From positions 1 to 45,501 of the forward strand of contig NZ_LWLS01000102.1 of the NCBI RefSeq assembly GCF_001905095.1: a DNA stretch of 45,501 nt, read 5' to 3'. The translations under genes and the position numbers were made by a program. A model generated the notes under the pieces. It did no database searches. It was not told where the DNA came from and saw only the letters and a list, made by a program, of their open reading frames with translations. Within the stretch, counting starts at the first letter, position 1, and every line of letters starts with the position of its first letter. Source of the DNA: Micromonospora sp. CB01531 (GTDB taxonomy: Bacteria > Actinomycetota > Actinomycetes > Mycobacteriales > Micromonosporaceae). This document shows positions 1 to 8,339 of the stretch, in pieces.

Positions 1-30
1 CCCCCGACGAATTAACGCCGAGCAGCACTT

Positions 31-59
31 AGCGCTCCCGCCCGGGTGGCCCGAGCGCT
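31..59. repeat. Short inverted repeat in the gene-free left edge
   Basis: AGCGCTC at 31-37 pairs with GAGCGCT at 53-59 around a GC-rich loop. It may be a weak terminator of a gene lying left of the window, or chance. I see no coding region in 1-182 apart from the hairpin at 115-156. Confidence 0.3.
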
Positions 60-114
60 TTCCTCAACTGATGCTGGAATTGCCACCGCGCCAGACGGGT
101 TGAGCATGCAGGGC

Positions 115-156
115 ATTGCCTCGTCAGTGCGGCCGGAACCGCACTGACGAGGCAAT
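115..156 (-). terminator. 18-bp perfect hairpin after the M14 carboxypeptidase gene
   Basis: The arms 115-132 and 139-156 are exact reverse complements around a 6-nt loop (CCGGAA). The hairpin begins 26 nt past the stop codon of the minus-strand carboxypeptidase gene. There is no T-tract, which is common for actinobacterial intrinsic terminators. The position and the perfect stem support a transcription terminator or mRNA 3'-end stabiliser. Confidence 0.75.
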
Positions 157-182
157 GATCAGCGGATGGGTGTGGCGCGGGA

Positions 183-2648
183 CTACTGGTTGGCGACCGT
201 GATCGTCGTCGTGCGGTAGTTGTTGCGCGTGTCGTTGTTGGTCGGGTCGTAGTTCTGCTCGATGTTGCCGGCGGAGTCGACCGAGAACCACTTGAACGTC
301 GTGGTCTCGGTCACGTGGAACACCTGCCCCGGCTCACGGAACTCGGTCGCCGCGTAGCGGGGCGACTCGAGGGTGGGCCGGCTGCCGTCCGTCGTGTAGT
401 AGATGGTGGCCGGCTCGCTCGTCTCGAAGCGCACGTCGACGGGCCCAGAGTACTTCCCGCCGCCGGGGACGAGCTTGGACGTCGGCTTCTTGTTGTCCTG
501 GCCCCAATCCGCCGCGACCCGGAACATTTCCATGATCCCGTTGGCGTACTCCATCGTCTCGGCGTGGCCGCTGACGAGCTCCGGGTTGCCCACCCAGGCC
601 GGCTGGAACGAGCCGCCCTGCCAGTTGCCGGTGGTGGGGTTGTAGATCGAGCCGCCGACCTCCCAGCCGAAGGCGTAGATCCCGTAGTTGTGGTACAGGT
701 CCTCGCGCACGTTGCCGGCGGAGGAGTAGAGGACGTCCGACGAGCCGCCGACGTTCTCCGGCGTGACGACGGTCTGCCGGTGCGCCTTGACCTGCGACAG
801 GATCCGGGAGGCCGACTGCCAGTAGAACGCCTCGTCACCCAGCGGCGGGCGCGGCGTGGTGATCCGCCCGTCCGCGATGTAGGCGCCCGGCTGCCAGAAC
901 AGCTGGCCGCCGTTGGAGTGCACCGACATCATGAACTTGATGTTCCGGTACTTCTCGACCAGCCAGATGATGTTCTTCGACTCGGGCTCGGACAGCTTCT
1001 CCGGTCCCTGGTAGGTGTCGCTGACGCAGCTGGTCGACCCGCCCGAGTAGCCGTCGTGGCCCGACCCGACCCGGTAGTTCCGGTTCAGGTCGACGCCCCA
1101 GGAGTTGCGCCGGGCCGGATCGGCGTTGTCGTCCGCGCAGTGGTTCGTCATGTTCCGACGCTGCGAGGCGAAGTTGTAGAAGCTGTAGTTCGCCCCGTCG
1201 GGGTTGTTCGACAGGATGAAGAAGACGTCGGTGTTGTCGACGATCTTCTTCGTCTCCCAGTCCGACTTGTAGTTGTGCACCAGGCGCTCGGCGGACTCCA
1301 GCGACGTCGTCGCCGGCACCCACTCACGGGCGTGGTCCTGCGCCTGGATCAGGACACCTGGGTTCCTGCCGTCGCGGTGCTTGCCGATCCGCAGGACGGG
1401 GATCGTCGCCGGACCGCGCGGCACCTCGCCCTCCGGTGCGCCGGCGCGCTTCTCATTGAGGAAGTCGGTCAGCGCGACCGGGCCGGACGTCGCGGCGACG
1501 ATGCCGGTGCCCGCGTTGGTCCGGTACGGGTGCGCCCGGTCGATCAGGCCCTGGGACTGGGTCTTCAGCGCCGTCGCCACCTGGGCGGCCGTGCTCGCCA
1601 GCCCACCGGAGGCATCCTTGGCCAGGAGGACGCGGACCGCCTTGCCCGCCACCTCGACCGTGAGCGGGAGGTTCGCCCCCGGCCGGTTCACGAACTCGAC
1701 GGTGACGTCGTTGCCACCCTCGTGGCCCCACGCCGCAGAGCTGACGACGACCGCCGATTGCCCGGTACCGCCGATCGTGGCCTGCGCCTTACGCTGGTAG
1801 CCGTTCGTCTTGTTGGGCAGGTAGACGATCTCGGCGATGTCCGGGTACTGGCGGGCGATCTCCTCAGCGCGGCTGTAGAGCTGCTGCGGAGTCCGGTAGC
1901 CATCGACAAAGTCCCACTTGTAGGCCGGGTTCGCGGTCAGCGGCGGCGCGCCGTCCTCGAGCCAGTTGGAGACGTAGCCGGTGGTGACGCCGCCGGTCGA
2001 GCTCGTGACCCGGATCTGGCTCGGGCGTGCGTCGAGCTTGAACAGGTTCCGGTGGAACATGTACTGCCCGGAGTCGACGAACCGGCTCATCGTCCGGGCG
2101 AAGCCGAACGACGAGCCCGCGCCCGAGTCGTTCTCGAGCTGCATGGTGACGATCGGGTTCGTCTGCTGCCCCGCGGTGGTCCGAGCCTCGACGTAGAGGA
2201 AACCCTGGCCCTTCGTGGTGAACCAGTCGGCGCGGACGACCCGTACCGTCTCCTCGTGGCTGAGCAGCTGGACAGCCTGCGCGCGGCGGGCCTGGATGCC
2301 GCCGTCGGCCTCGTTGCTCCATGCGAAGCCCTCGTCGTCGCCGAGGATTTCGACGCCCATCGCCTCGAGTTCGGCGATCTGCTCGGCGGTCACCACCGCC
2401 TCGCCTTCGATGCCGTTCGGTACGCGCTTGAGGCCGTGCTCAAGGTCGAAGCCCGCGGCGACGACCTGGTCCAGCATGTCGGCGCCGGCCATCTGGATGT
2501 GTACGAGGCGTACCTGTGCCGGGTCCTCGAGCTGGGAGCGCCCCGAGCCCGCCGTCGGCTCCGCGCCGGCGGGCGCGGACGCCATGAGGACGCTCCCCAC
2601 CAGGGCGGGCAGCGCGAGAAGTGCGATGCGCACTTGGGTACGTCGCAT
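183..2648 (-). CDS. Secreted M14 family zinc carboxypeptidase with chitobiase-like C-terminal domain
   Basis: This 821-residue protein has a Sec signal peptide (MRRTQVRIALLALPALVGSV, then an Ala-rich cleavage region), so it acts outside the cell. The M14 catalytic domain lies roughly in residues 310-700. It shows the zinc motif HARE (H439, E442), the DLNRNY substrate-binding segment, the second zinc histidine in SVHSNGG (H577) and the candidate catalytic glutamate in FGWEVGG (about E663). M14 enzymes remove C-terminal residues from peptides. The last 80 or so residues (PATIYYTTDGSRPT) resemble the chitobiase/beta-hexosaminidase C-terminal beta-sandwich. The frame is open upstream to 3056, but I chose 2648 because AAGGAGG lies 5 nt before this ATG and the signal peptide begins there. 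The gene stands alone, with a hairpin after its stop. Confidence 0.93.
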   Translation of the reverse strand: MRRTQVRIALLALPALVGSVLMASAPAGAEPTAGSGRSQLEDPAQVRLVHIQMAGADMLDQVVAAGFDLEHGLKRVPNGIEGEAVVTAEQIAELEAMGVEILGDDEGFAWSNEADGGIQARRAQAVQLLSHEETVRVVRADWFTTKGQGFLYVEARTTAGQQTNPIVTMQLENDSGAGSSFGFARTMSRFVDSGQYMFHRNLFKLDARPSQIRVTSSTGGVTTGYVSNWLEDGAPPLTANPAYKWDFVDGYRTPQQLYSRAEEIARQYPDIAEIVYLPNKTNGYQRKAQATIGGTGQSAVVVSSAAWGHEGGNDVTVEFVNRPGANLPLTVEVAGKAVRVLLAKDASGGLASTAAQVATALKTQSQGLIDRAHPYRTNAGTGIVAATSGPVALTDFLNEKRAGAPEGEVPRGPATIPVLRIGKHRDGRNPGVLIQAQDHAREWVPATTSLESAERLVHNYKSDWETKKIVDNTDVFFILSNNPDGANYSFYNFASQRRNMTNHCADDNADPARRNSWGVDLNRNYRVGSGHDGYSGGSTSCVSDTYQGPEKLSEPESKNIIWLVEKYRNIKFMMSVHSNGGQLFWQPGAYIADGRITTPRPPLGDEAFYWQSASRILSQVKAHRQTVVTPENVGGSSDVLYSSAGNVREDLYHNYGIYAFGWEVGGSIYNPTTGNWQGGSFQPAWVGNPELVSGHAETMEYANGIMEMFRVAADWGQDNKKPTSKLVPGGGKYSGPVDVRFETSEPATIYYTTDGSRPTLESPRYAATEFREPGQVFHVTETTTFKWFSVDSAGNIEQNYDPTNNDTRNNYRTTTITVANQ

Positions 2649-3230
2649 TCTCCCCTCCTTCTGCTTGTGGCATGTGGTTGAAGTGGTGGCCGACCGCGTC
2701 TCGGGCCGGTCCAACCAGGACGGTCGTGCTGAGCTCGCGCGCGGTGAGCCTGGGAACGACGATGGTCGCCGTCGTGAAAAGGATCGGGAGGTAGGTCTCC
2801 CCGCCGGGGTCGCGTCGATCTCGAACCGCTCCCACACCGGGAGTCGGTTGTGCCATTGCACCTTTTGGATGCCCTTGGGCCTATCTTGGGATGCAACCTC
2901 CCTGTGAATCCGAAGCGATCGGAGCGGGCTGGAGCCGAGGGGAGCGTATGTGCATCTATTAGCGGCGTTGTGGCGCGTGAACCGGATTTGAGCATTACTT
3001 GAGGCATCGGTGAATCGTGTCTGGACGGTCCGCCATCGCCGCTGCTGGTCGCCCACCGATCACCCGATTTCCAGGGCATTCGCCGTGCGCTCGGCGCGCC
3101 GTCAGGTGCTGGTCATGCCTCGCCGAGCCCGGTCAGGGTCGGCCGGGAAGCAGTTCATCGCCGGTTCGCCCACGCGGGACGCCGGCTCGTTCGAAGGTTA
3201 CGCTGCTGGGGGAGGAGACCCGCGACCTCG
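2649..3230. other. Intergenic region upstream of the carboxypeptidase
   Basis: About 580 nt separate the carboxypeptidase start from the stop of the DUF1801 gene. No convincing gene is visible. The stretch is lower in GC around 2860-3000 than its surroundings, as expected for a promoter region. An imperfect dyad at about 2864-2895 (TTGGATGCCC against GGGATGCAA) could be a regulatory site. I could not assign a confident -35/-10 pair. Confidence 0.4.
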
Positions 3231-3686
3231 CTACTGCCCGTGTCTGCTGGCCCGGTCGACGCCCTTGTGCACCCGCACCGTCCGGTCGACGAGTTCACGC
3301 AACGCGCTCTCGTCGACGTCGTCGAGCCGGTTGAGATAGAGGCATCCCTTTCCGGTCTTGTGCGGGCCGAGCCGGGCGAGCACCGAGGCGTGCCGTTCCT
3401 CGAATCCGCCCACCAGGTAGACGACGAGCTGCTGCTTGCGCGGCGAGAAACCCACCAGCGGCCAGTCGCCCGTGCGTCCGCTGTCGTAGGTGTAGCGGTA
3501 GCTGCCGAAGCCGACGATGCTCGGGCCCCACATCACCGCGGGCTCGCCGGTCACTTCGCGCAGCAACGTGCGGAGGCGTTCGGCGTCGGCCCGCCGGCGT
3601 TCGTCGGGGACCGCGGCCAGGAAGTCATCGACGCTGGCGTCGGTCGGGACGGTCACCGGCTGCTTCGATGTCGCCATGCCGGTCAT
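3231..3686 (-). CDS. DUF1801 domain-containing protein
   Basis: The product is 151 residues and soluble, with no signal peptide or membrane segment. It matches the DUF1801 (YdhG-like) family by the pattern of an N-terminal helical part (VDDFLAAVPDERRRADAERL), then PAVMWGPSIVGFGSYRY, the GDWPLVGFSPRKQQLVVYL strand region, and a C-terminal KTGKGCLYLNRLDDVD segment. The biochemical role of the family is not established. A second ATG at 3677 (MATSKQ) gives 148 residues and is equally possible, because neither start has a clear Shine-Dalgarno sequence. The gene is monocistronic. Confidence 0.82.
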   Translation of the reverse strand: MTGMATSKQPVTVPTDASVDDFLAAVPDERRRADAERLRTLLREVTGEPAVMWGPSIVGFGSYRYTYDSGRTGDWPLVGFSPRKQQLVVYLVGGFEERHASVLARLGPHKTGKGCLYLNRLDDVDESALRELVDRTVRVHKGVDRASRHGQ

Positions 3687-3886
3687 GCTGCCACGGGAGT
3701 GTGACACCGAGCTCGCGATGGATGTCGACGCCCAGCCCGGACCGGGCAGCCACCACCGGTCGGCCCCGGCACAGCCGTCCTGACCGCCGCACGGCCGCCG
3801 CCGGTCGGATCTCCGCCAGTCACTGGTCGAGCCCCCGTGGGGACGGAGTTGACCGCGACGACTGCCGACGCCGACCGGCGGGAGTG
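3687..3886. other. Intergenic gap between the DUF1801 and ROK genes
   Basis: About 200 nt with no ORF I can support. It must hold the DUF1801 promoter, on the minus strand, and any terminator of the ROK gene, but no clear motif is visible. Confidence 0.3.
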
Positions 3887-5182
3887 CTAAGCACCTGGCG
3901 GCGGGGCCGTCCGAGGTGCCCTGGACACGGGTGTTCCGGGCGGTCGGTTCGGCGATGCTGCGGGTTGGCGTTGCCGTGGGCAGCGGGTCCCGGTCGCCGT
4001 GCGGGCGAGCGTACCCAGTGGATCGGTCAGCAGCTCCAAGAAGCCGAGTTCGGCGGCACCGACCAGGGTGGCGTCGTCGCCGAGCGCCGAGGTGTGCAGC
4101 CGTACCCGCTCCCTGGCGACCGGCAGCACGTTGGCCGCGATGCGGGCGCGGACCGGGTCGACCGCGCCCGGATACACGTCGCGCAGCATGCCGCCGAAGA
4201 TCACGATGCCGGGGTTGAACAGGTTGATCAGGTTCGCCACCCCGATGCCGAGCCAGTCGCCGACGCGGTGCAGCGCGTCCCGGGCCACCGGGTCGCCGCG
4301 GCCGGCGTCGTCGACCACCGCGCGCAGGGCGTCGCGGCCGAACAGTTCGGCGGGCCGTCCGGCGGCGTCGAGCAGGGCCCGTTCGCCGACCTCCGCCTCC
4401 AGGCAGCCGCGCGAGCCGCAGCCGCAGGGCCGCCCGTCGTACGGGTTGACCACCATGTGCCCGAGCTCGCAGCCGTATCCACCCTCGCCGTCCAGCAGTT
4501 TGCCACCGACGATGATCCCGCCGCCCACGCCGACGTCGCCGTGCAGGTAGATCAGGTTCCGGAAGCCGACGCCCGCCCCGCGCTGCTGCTCGGCCAGCGC
4601 TCCGAGGTGGGCCTCGTTGCCCACGGACACCGGCAGGTCGAGCCCCAGCCGACGGCCGAGTTCGGTGCCGAACGCCTGGTCCACCCAGCCCATGTCGGGT
4701 CCGAAGCGGACCATGCCGTCGCCCGGCCGGATCATCCCGCAGTACGACGCGCTGACCCCGACGCACACCGAGGCCGGCGGCGCCGCCTCGTGCAGTTGCC
4801 GACCGAACCGGGCGAGGACCTCGACCACCCGGTCGAGGTCGGCTCCGGCACGTGGACGGGGCGCCCGCCGGCGGTCCAGGATGACGCCGCCCAGCCCGAC
4901 CCGGGCGGCGACGAGCCAGCCCACGGCGACGTCGAACGCCAGCACATACACCCGGGTGGACTCGGGGCGGACCACCAGCGACGGCCGGCCCGCCCGCCCG
5001 GTGTCGGTCGGCGGGTCCTCACGGACCAGGCCGGCGGCGGTGAGTTCCGCGGTCAGCGCCATGATCGTGCTGCGGTTCAGCCCCATCCGCTCACCCAGCG
5101 CCGCACGGGAGAGCGAACCGCCCAGGTGCACGTGTCGCAGCAGGGTGCCGAGGTTACGTCGGCGGATCTCGTCCTGGACCAA
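3887..5182 (-). CDS. ROK family transcriptional repressor
   Basis: This 431-residue regulator has an N-terminal winged helix-turn-helix (residues about 10-60, LSRAALGERMGLNRSTIMAL) followed by a ROK sugar-kinase-like domain. The ROK zinc signature is present as CGCGSRGC (C253, C255, C260) with the nearby GHMVVNP segment. ROK repressors usually sense a sugar or sugar phosphate; the ligand here cannot be read from sequence. I chose the TTG at 5182 because GGAGG lies 5 nt upstream and no better start exists. The last 35 or so residues are Pro/Arg-rich and extend past the usual ROK end. The gene is divergent from the winged-helix cassette and may share its promoter region. No sugar transporter or catabolic gene is adjacent. 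Confidence 0.9.
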   Translation of the reverse strand: MVQDEIRRRNLGTLLRHVHLGGSLSRAALGERMGLNRSTIMALTAELTAAGLVREDPPTDTGRAGRPSLVVRPESTRVYVLAFDVAVGWLVAARVGLGGVILDRRRAPRPRAGADLDRVVEVLARFGRQLHEAAPPASVCVGVSASYCGMIRPGDGMVRFGPDMGWVDQAFGTELGRRLGLDLPVSVGNEAHLGALAEQQRGAGVGFRNLIYLHGDVGVGGGIIVGGKLLDGEGGYGCELGHMVVNPYDGRPCGCGSRGCLEAEVGERALLDAAGRPAELFGRDALRAVVDDAGRGDPVARDALHRVGDWLGIGVANLINLFNPGIVIFGGMLRDVYPGAVDPVRARIAANVLPVARERVRLHTSALGDDATLVGAAELGFLELLTDPLGTLARTATGTRCPRQRQPAASPNRPPGTPVSRAPRTAPPPGA

Positions 5183-5282
5183 CCCGACCTCCGGCGGTGT
5201 TGCGGCGTCGCGGGTCCATTATCCCGGCGGCCGTGTGCGGCAGGCACCTCCTTCGTCGAGCGGTAGCACCACAGGGCCAACC

Positions 5283-5316
5283 GACAAGGAAGATTGTCTT
5301 GACAAGAAAAATTGTC
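5283..5316. promoter_or_regulatory. Two tandem GACAA-N6-TTGTC dyads (operator candidate)
   Basis: GACAA-N6-TTGTC occurs at 5283-5298 and again at 5301-5316, so the two dyads are 18 bp apart start to start and lie on nearly the same DNA face. The junction reads TTGTC-TT-GACAA and contains TTGACA (5299-5304), which could be a plus-strand -35 box, although no good -10 follows. The site is 17 nt before the winged-helix regulator start and 100 nt before the ROK start. The likely binder is the adjacent winged-helix regulator, by autoregulation. Confidence 0.65.
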
Positions 5317-5333
5317 GGTGGGAGAGTGGGGTC

Positions 5334-5942
5334 ATGTTCGACATCGCAGTGATCGAGGACCCGGCGGCGGCCGAGGCGTCGCTGGACCCCATGCGGGCCC
5401 GGCTGCTGGCCGCACTCGCCGAGCCGGCCTCGGCGACGATGCTCGCCGCCCGGGTCGGCCTGCCTCGCCAGAAGGTCAACTACCACCTCCGCGCGCTCGA
5501 GCAGCACGGCCTGATCGAGTTGGTGGAGGAGCGCCGCAAGGGCAACGTCACCGAACGGGTCATGCAGGCCACCGCAGCGTCGTACGTGATCTCGCCGGCG
5601 GCCCTCGCGGCCGTGCGGCCCAACCCGTCCGACGCGCCGGACCGGCTGTCCGCGCGGTGGCTGCTCGCGGTCGCCGCCCGGCTCGTGCAGGACGTCGGCG
5701 CGCTCATCACCGGCGCGGACCGGGCGAAGAAGCGGGTGGCGACGTTCGCCGTCGACGCCACCGTCCGGTTCGCCTCCGCCCGCGACCGGGCCGCCTTCGC
5801 CGAGGAACTGGCCGCCACGGTGAGCGCCCTGGTCAGCAGGTACCACGACGAGAACGCCCCCGGCGGCCGCGAGCACCGGGTGGTGCTCGCCCTGCACCCC
5901 AGCGTCAACCCCACGACCGGCAACGAATCCGAGGAGTCCTGA
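5334..5942 (+). CDS. Winged helix-turn-helix (ArsR/HTH_20-like) transcriptional regulator
   Basis: This 202-residue protein carries an ArsR-type winged helix in residues about 15-85: DPMRARLLAALAEPASATMLAARVGLPRQKVNYHLRALEQHGLIEL, then the wing EERRKGNVTERV. The C-terminal 110 residues are mainly helical and may bind an effector or dimerise. No ArsR metal-binding Cys cluster is present. ATG 5334 has a purine-rich GGGAGAGTGGGG upstream. It is the first gene of a compact plus-strand unit: its TGA ends one base before the next ATG. The tandem dyads just upstream suggest that it represses its own operon. Confidence 0.88.
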   Translation: MFDIAVIEDPAAAEASLDPMRARLLAALAEPASATMLAARVGLPRQKVNYHLRALEQHGLIELVEERRKGNVTERVMQATAASYVISPAALAAVRPNPSDAPDRLSARWLLAVAARLVQDVGALITGADRAKKRVATFAVDATVRFASARDRAAFAEELAATVSALVSRYHDENAPGGREHRVVLALHPSVNPTTGNESEES

Positions 5943-5943
5943 C

Positions 5944-6399
5944 ATGACCACCACGACCAGCCCGATCATTGCCCGGACCCGCCCGGCCAGCCGTACCGTC
6001 AGCGGCACGTCCCGCCGCCAGCGCGCCCTGGGGGTGGCCGCCGCGGTGGCCGCGAACAGCATGCTCTACCTGGTCGGCCGCGCGGCCGGCGTGGACTTCA
6101 CGCTCACCGACCCCGGCGCCACCCAGGCACACCCGCTGATCCTGCCGGAGATCGCCGTGTTCAGCCTGGTCTTCGGGCTGCTCGGCTGGGGTGCCCTCAC
6201 GCTGCTCGAACGGTTCACCCGGCACGCCCGGGCGGTCTGGAGCGGGCTGGCCGGGACGGTGCTGGCAGCGTCGTTCATCCCGGTCTTCATCGAGCAGGCC
6301 ACGGGGGACACCCGGCTGATGCTCTGCGTGCTGCACGTCGTGGTGGCCGTGGCGCTGCTGCCGATGCTCCGCCACCGGGCCGGCGCGGCCGCCCGCTGA
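5944..6399 (+). CDS. DUF6069 family membrane protein
   Basis: This is a 151-residue integral membrane protein with four predicted hydrophobic segments: residues about 28-46 (ALGVAAAVAANSMLYLVG), 65-85 (LPEIAVFSLVFGLLGWGAL), 97-117 and 123-142. The composition and the VDFTLTDPG and HPLILPEIAVF segments match what I recall of DUF6069, a family of unknown function found next to regulators and SRPBCC proteins. The start ATG follows the upstream stop after one base, so it is translated from the same mRNA. Confidence 0.8.
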   Translation: MTTTTSPIIARTRPASRTVSGTSRRQRALGVAAAVAANSMLYLVGRAAGVDFTLTDPGATQAHPLILPEIAVFSLVFGLLGWGALTLLERFTRHARAVWSGLAGTVLAASFIPVFIEQATGDTRLMLCVLHVVVAVALLPMLRHRAGAAAR

Positions 6400-6505
6400 C
6401 CCACCCCCGGACCCACCACCTCCCGGCCCCAGCCAAGGCGCCGGCCACCAGTAAGCGACTCGACAGAACTCTCGACGACACCGATCACCGGAAAGGCTCC
6501 GCATC

Positions 6506-7264
6506 ATGGGACACCACTTCGAACTGCAGAAGGACATCGAGCTGGCCGCCACCCCCGAGCAGGTGTGGGAGGCGATCGCCACCGGGCCGGGCCTCGACTC
6601 CTGGTTCATGGGCCGCAACGCGGTGGAGCCGCGCGAGGGCGGTCGCAGCAGCCTCACCATGGCCGGCCACACCGACGAGGCGACGGTCACCGCATGGGAG
6701 CCGGGGAAGCGGTTCGCCATCCGCGCCGAGTCCGGGCCGGACGGCGCCTTCAACGCCATTGAGTACCTGATCGAGGGCCGCGACCAGGGCGCCACGGTGC
6801 TGCGGCTGGTCCAGAGCGGCGTCCTCAGCGACAACTGGGAGACCGAGTACGAGGCGATGCAGGCCGGCTGGGACATGTACCTGGGCACGCTGGCCGCCTA
6901 CCTCGCCCAGTTCCCCGGCCGGACCGGTGCCCCGGTCGCCGCGTTCCGCCCCGGGGCCGGCACCCCGGACCAGGCCTTCGCGGCGGTGGCCGACGCGTTC
7001 GGCATCACCGGCCCGATCACCGAGGGGCAGCGGGCCCGGCTCACCGTCGACGGCCTGCCGCCGATCGACGGGGTCGTCGACCTCGCCGGCCTGCCGACCT
7101 ACTTCGGCGTTCGCACCGGCGACGCGCTCTACCGGTTCCTGCACTCCGGCAACGAGCGTGGCAACGTCCTGGTCCTCGGCCACCACATCTTCGCCGCGGA
7201 CCAGGACCCGGCCCGGGTCGAGCAGGCCTGGCAGAACTGGGTGAACGAACTCCCCATCGGCTGA
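6506..7264 (+). CDS. SRPBCC (AHSA1-like) domain protein
   Basis: The product is 252 residues and cytoplasmic. Residues about 1-145 form a START/SRPBCC fold typical of AHSA1-like proteins: FELQKDIELAATPEQVWEAI, then FMGRNAVEPREGG, VTAWEPGKRFAIR and the final helix with GWDMYLGTLAAYLAQF. Such folds bind hydrophobic ligands. The C-terminal 90 residues form a second, smaller region of unknown role. GGAAAGG lies upstream of the ATG. It is probably the third gene of the winged-helix cassette, after a 106-nt gap. ArsR-type regulators paired with SRPBCC proteins are common in actinobacteria, but the function is not known. Confidence 0.85.
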   Translation: MGHHFELQKDIELAATPEQVWEAIATGPGLDSWFMGRNAVEPREGGRSSLTMAGHTDEATVTAWEPGKRFAIRAESGPDGAFNAIEYLIEGRDQGATVLRLVQSGVLSDNWETEYEAMQAGWDMYLGTLAAYLAQFPGRTGAPVAAFRPGAGTPDQAFAAVADAFGITGPITEGQRARLTVDGLPPIDGVVDLAGLPTYFGVRTGDALYRFLHSGNERGNVLVLGHHIFAADQDPARVEQAWQNWVNELPIG

Positions 7265-7297
7265 CCGGTCGGCGGCAGCCCGTCGACCGCGACGACC

Positions 7298-7334
7298 GGG
7301 AACGGCCGCTCCCACGCCGGGAGCGGCCGTTCCC
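7298..7334 (+). terminator. 16-bp perfect hairpin after the SRPBCC gene
   Basis: The arms 7298-7313 and 7319-7334 are exact reverse complements around a 5-nt loop (ACGCC). The hairpin lies 33 nt past the SRPBCC stop codon and before the cyclophilin gene. It probably separates the two transcription units. Confidence 0.8.
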
Positions 7335-7484
7335 GCCGGACGCCTCGCGAAGGACGGCCAACCCCGCCGGGCATCCACTCCGACGGGATGCGCCGGCACC
7401 GGCCGACAGCACGAGTCATCGACATCGGGTCACCGGCTCCATAGACTCCGGTCTCTCTGCTACCACAAGTCCAGGGAGGACCAC

Positions 7485-8243
7485 GTGCCGAGCGATATCC
7501 GACCGCACGCCATCCCGCAGTTGCTGTCCCGCCTCGCAGGCGTGGCGGTGGTGTCCGCCGCGCTGGTCGCCGCCGGTGGCGCCGCCGCGACCGCGGCACC
7601 GGCAGCCGCGCCGGCGCCCACGAAAGGCCCGTGCGCGTACACGCCGACGCCGGACGAGCCGGCCGCCCGGCCGGTGGCGCTGCCGCCGGACCCCCGACAC
7701 ACCCCCGACCGCGGCACCGTCCGGGTCACCCTGCGGACCAGCCAGGGCCCGATCGGGCTGACCCTCGACCGCGAACAAGCCCCGTGCACCGTGCAGAGCT
7801 TCCTGCACCTGGCCCGGCACAAGTTCTACGACCGGACGCCGTGTCACCGGCTCACCGCGTACCCGACGCTGAAGGTGCTGCAGTGCGGCGACCCGTCCGG
7901 CACCGGCGAGGGCGGTCCCGGCTACCGGTACGCCGACGAACTGCCCACCAACCTGCCGCCGGCGCCGACCGACCCGACCGGCGTGCGTCGGCTCTACGCC
8001 CGGGGCACCCTGGCCATGGCCAACGCCGGCCCGGACACCAACGGCAGCCAGTTCTTCCTGGTGCAGTCCGACTCGGCGCTGCGGCCCAACTACACCGTCT
8101 TCGGCACGGTGGACGAGGCCGGCCTGGCGACCCTGGACCGGATCGCGGCCGGCGGGATCGCCGCCACGCCGGAGGACCCGGCACCGGTCGACGGCGCGCC
8201 GGCCCTGCCGGTGGAGATCGGCCGGGCCACCCGGGGCCGCTGA
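7485..8243 (+). CDS. Secreted peptidyl-prolyl cis-trans isomerase (cyclophilin type)
   Basis: This 252-residue protein catalyses proline cis-trans isomerisation, probably on exported proteins. An N-terminal Sec signal (residues about 15-42, LLSRLAGVAVVSAALVAAGG then an AAATAAPAAAPAP linker) directs it across the membrane. There is no lipobox Cys. The cyclophilin domain fills residues about 75-250, with HRLTAYPTLKVLQCGDPSGTG, GTLAMANAGPDTNGSQFFL and YTVFGTVDEAG. The catalytic Arg normally found as FHRVI is seen here as CHRLT. GTG 7485 has GGGAGG 6 nt upstream. It appears monocistronic, flanked by two hairpins. Confidence 0.92.
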   Translation: MPSDIRPHAIPQLLSRLAGVAVVSAALVAAGGAAATAAPAAAPAPTKGPCAYTPTPDEPAARPVALPPDPRHTPDRGTVRVTLRTSQGPIGLTLDREQAPCTVQSFLHLARHKFYDRTPCHRLTAYPTLKVLQCGDPSGTGEGGPGYRYADELPTNLPPAPTDPTGVRRLYARGTLAMANAGPDTNGSQFFLVQSDSALRPNYTVFGTVDEAGLATLDRIAAGGIAATPEDPAPVDGAPALPVEIGRATRGR

Positions 8244-8251
8244 AACCCCAA

Positions 8252-8288
8252 GCGGCCCCGCCGCGCCGAGTAGGCGTGACGGGGCCGC
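8252..8288. terminator. Hairpin between convergent cyclophilin and MFS genes
   Basis: GCGGCCCCG (8252-8260) pairs with CGGGGCCGC (8280-8288). The hairpin lies between the stop codons of two convergent genes and could act on both transcripts. Confidence 0.6.
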
Positions 8289-8339
8289 CGGTGGGCAACC
8301 AAGGCGTCAGGGGCGCTCGGCCCGTGGCCGTGCGTGGTA

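Noticed and set aside
31..59. AGCGCTC...GAGCGCT as a CebR/LacI-type operator
   Set aside because: The half sites are separated by 15 nt rather than joined in the compact GGGAGCGCTCCC arrangement, and no sugar-uptake gene starts nearby.
315..2681. A long plus-strand open frame opposite the M14 carboxypeptidase gene
   Set aside because: It is the antisense mirror of a clearly coding gene; in high-GC DNA the opposite frame stays open. The product is a low-quality Arg/Val/Asp-rich sequence with no recognisable domain.
5299..5304. TTGACA as a confident -35 box
   Set aside because: No acceptable -10 element lies 16-18 nt downstream; the match may simply follow from the dyad sequence.
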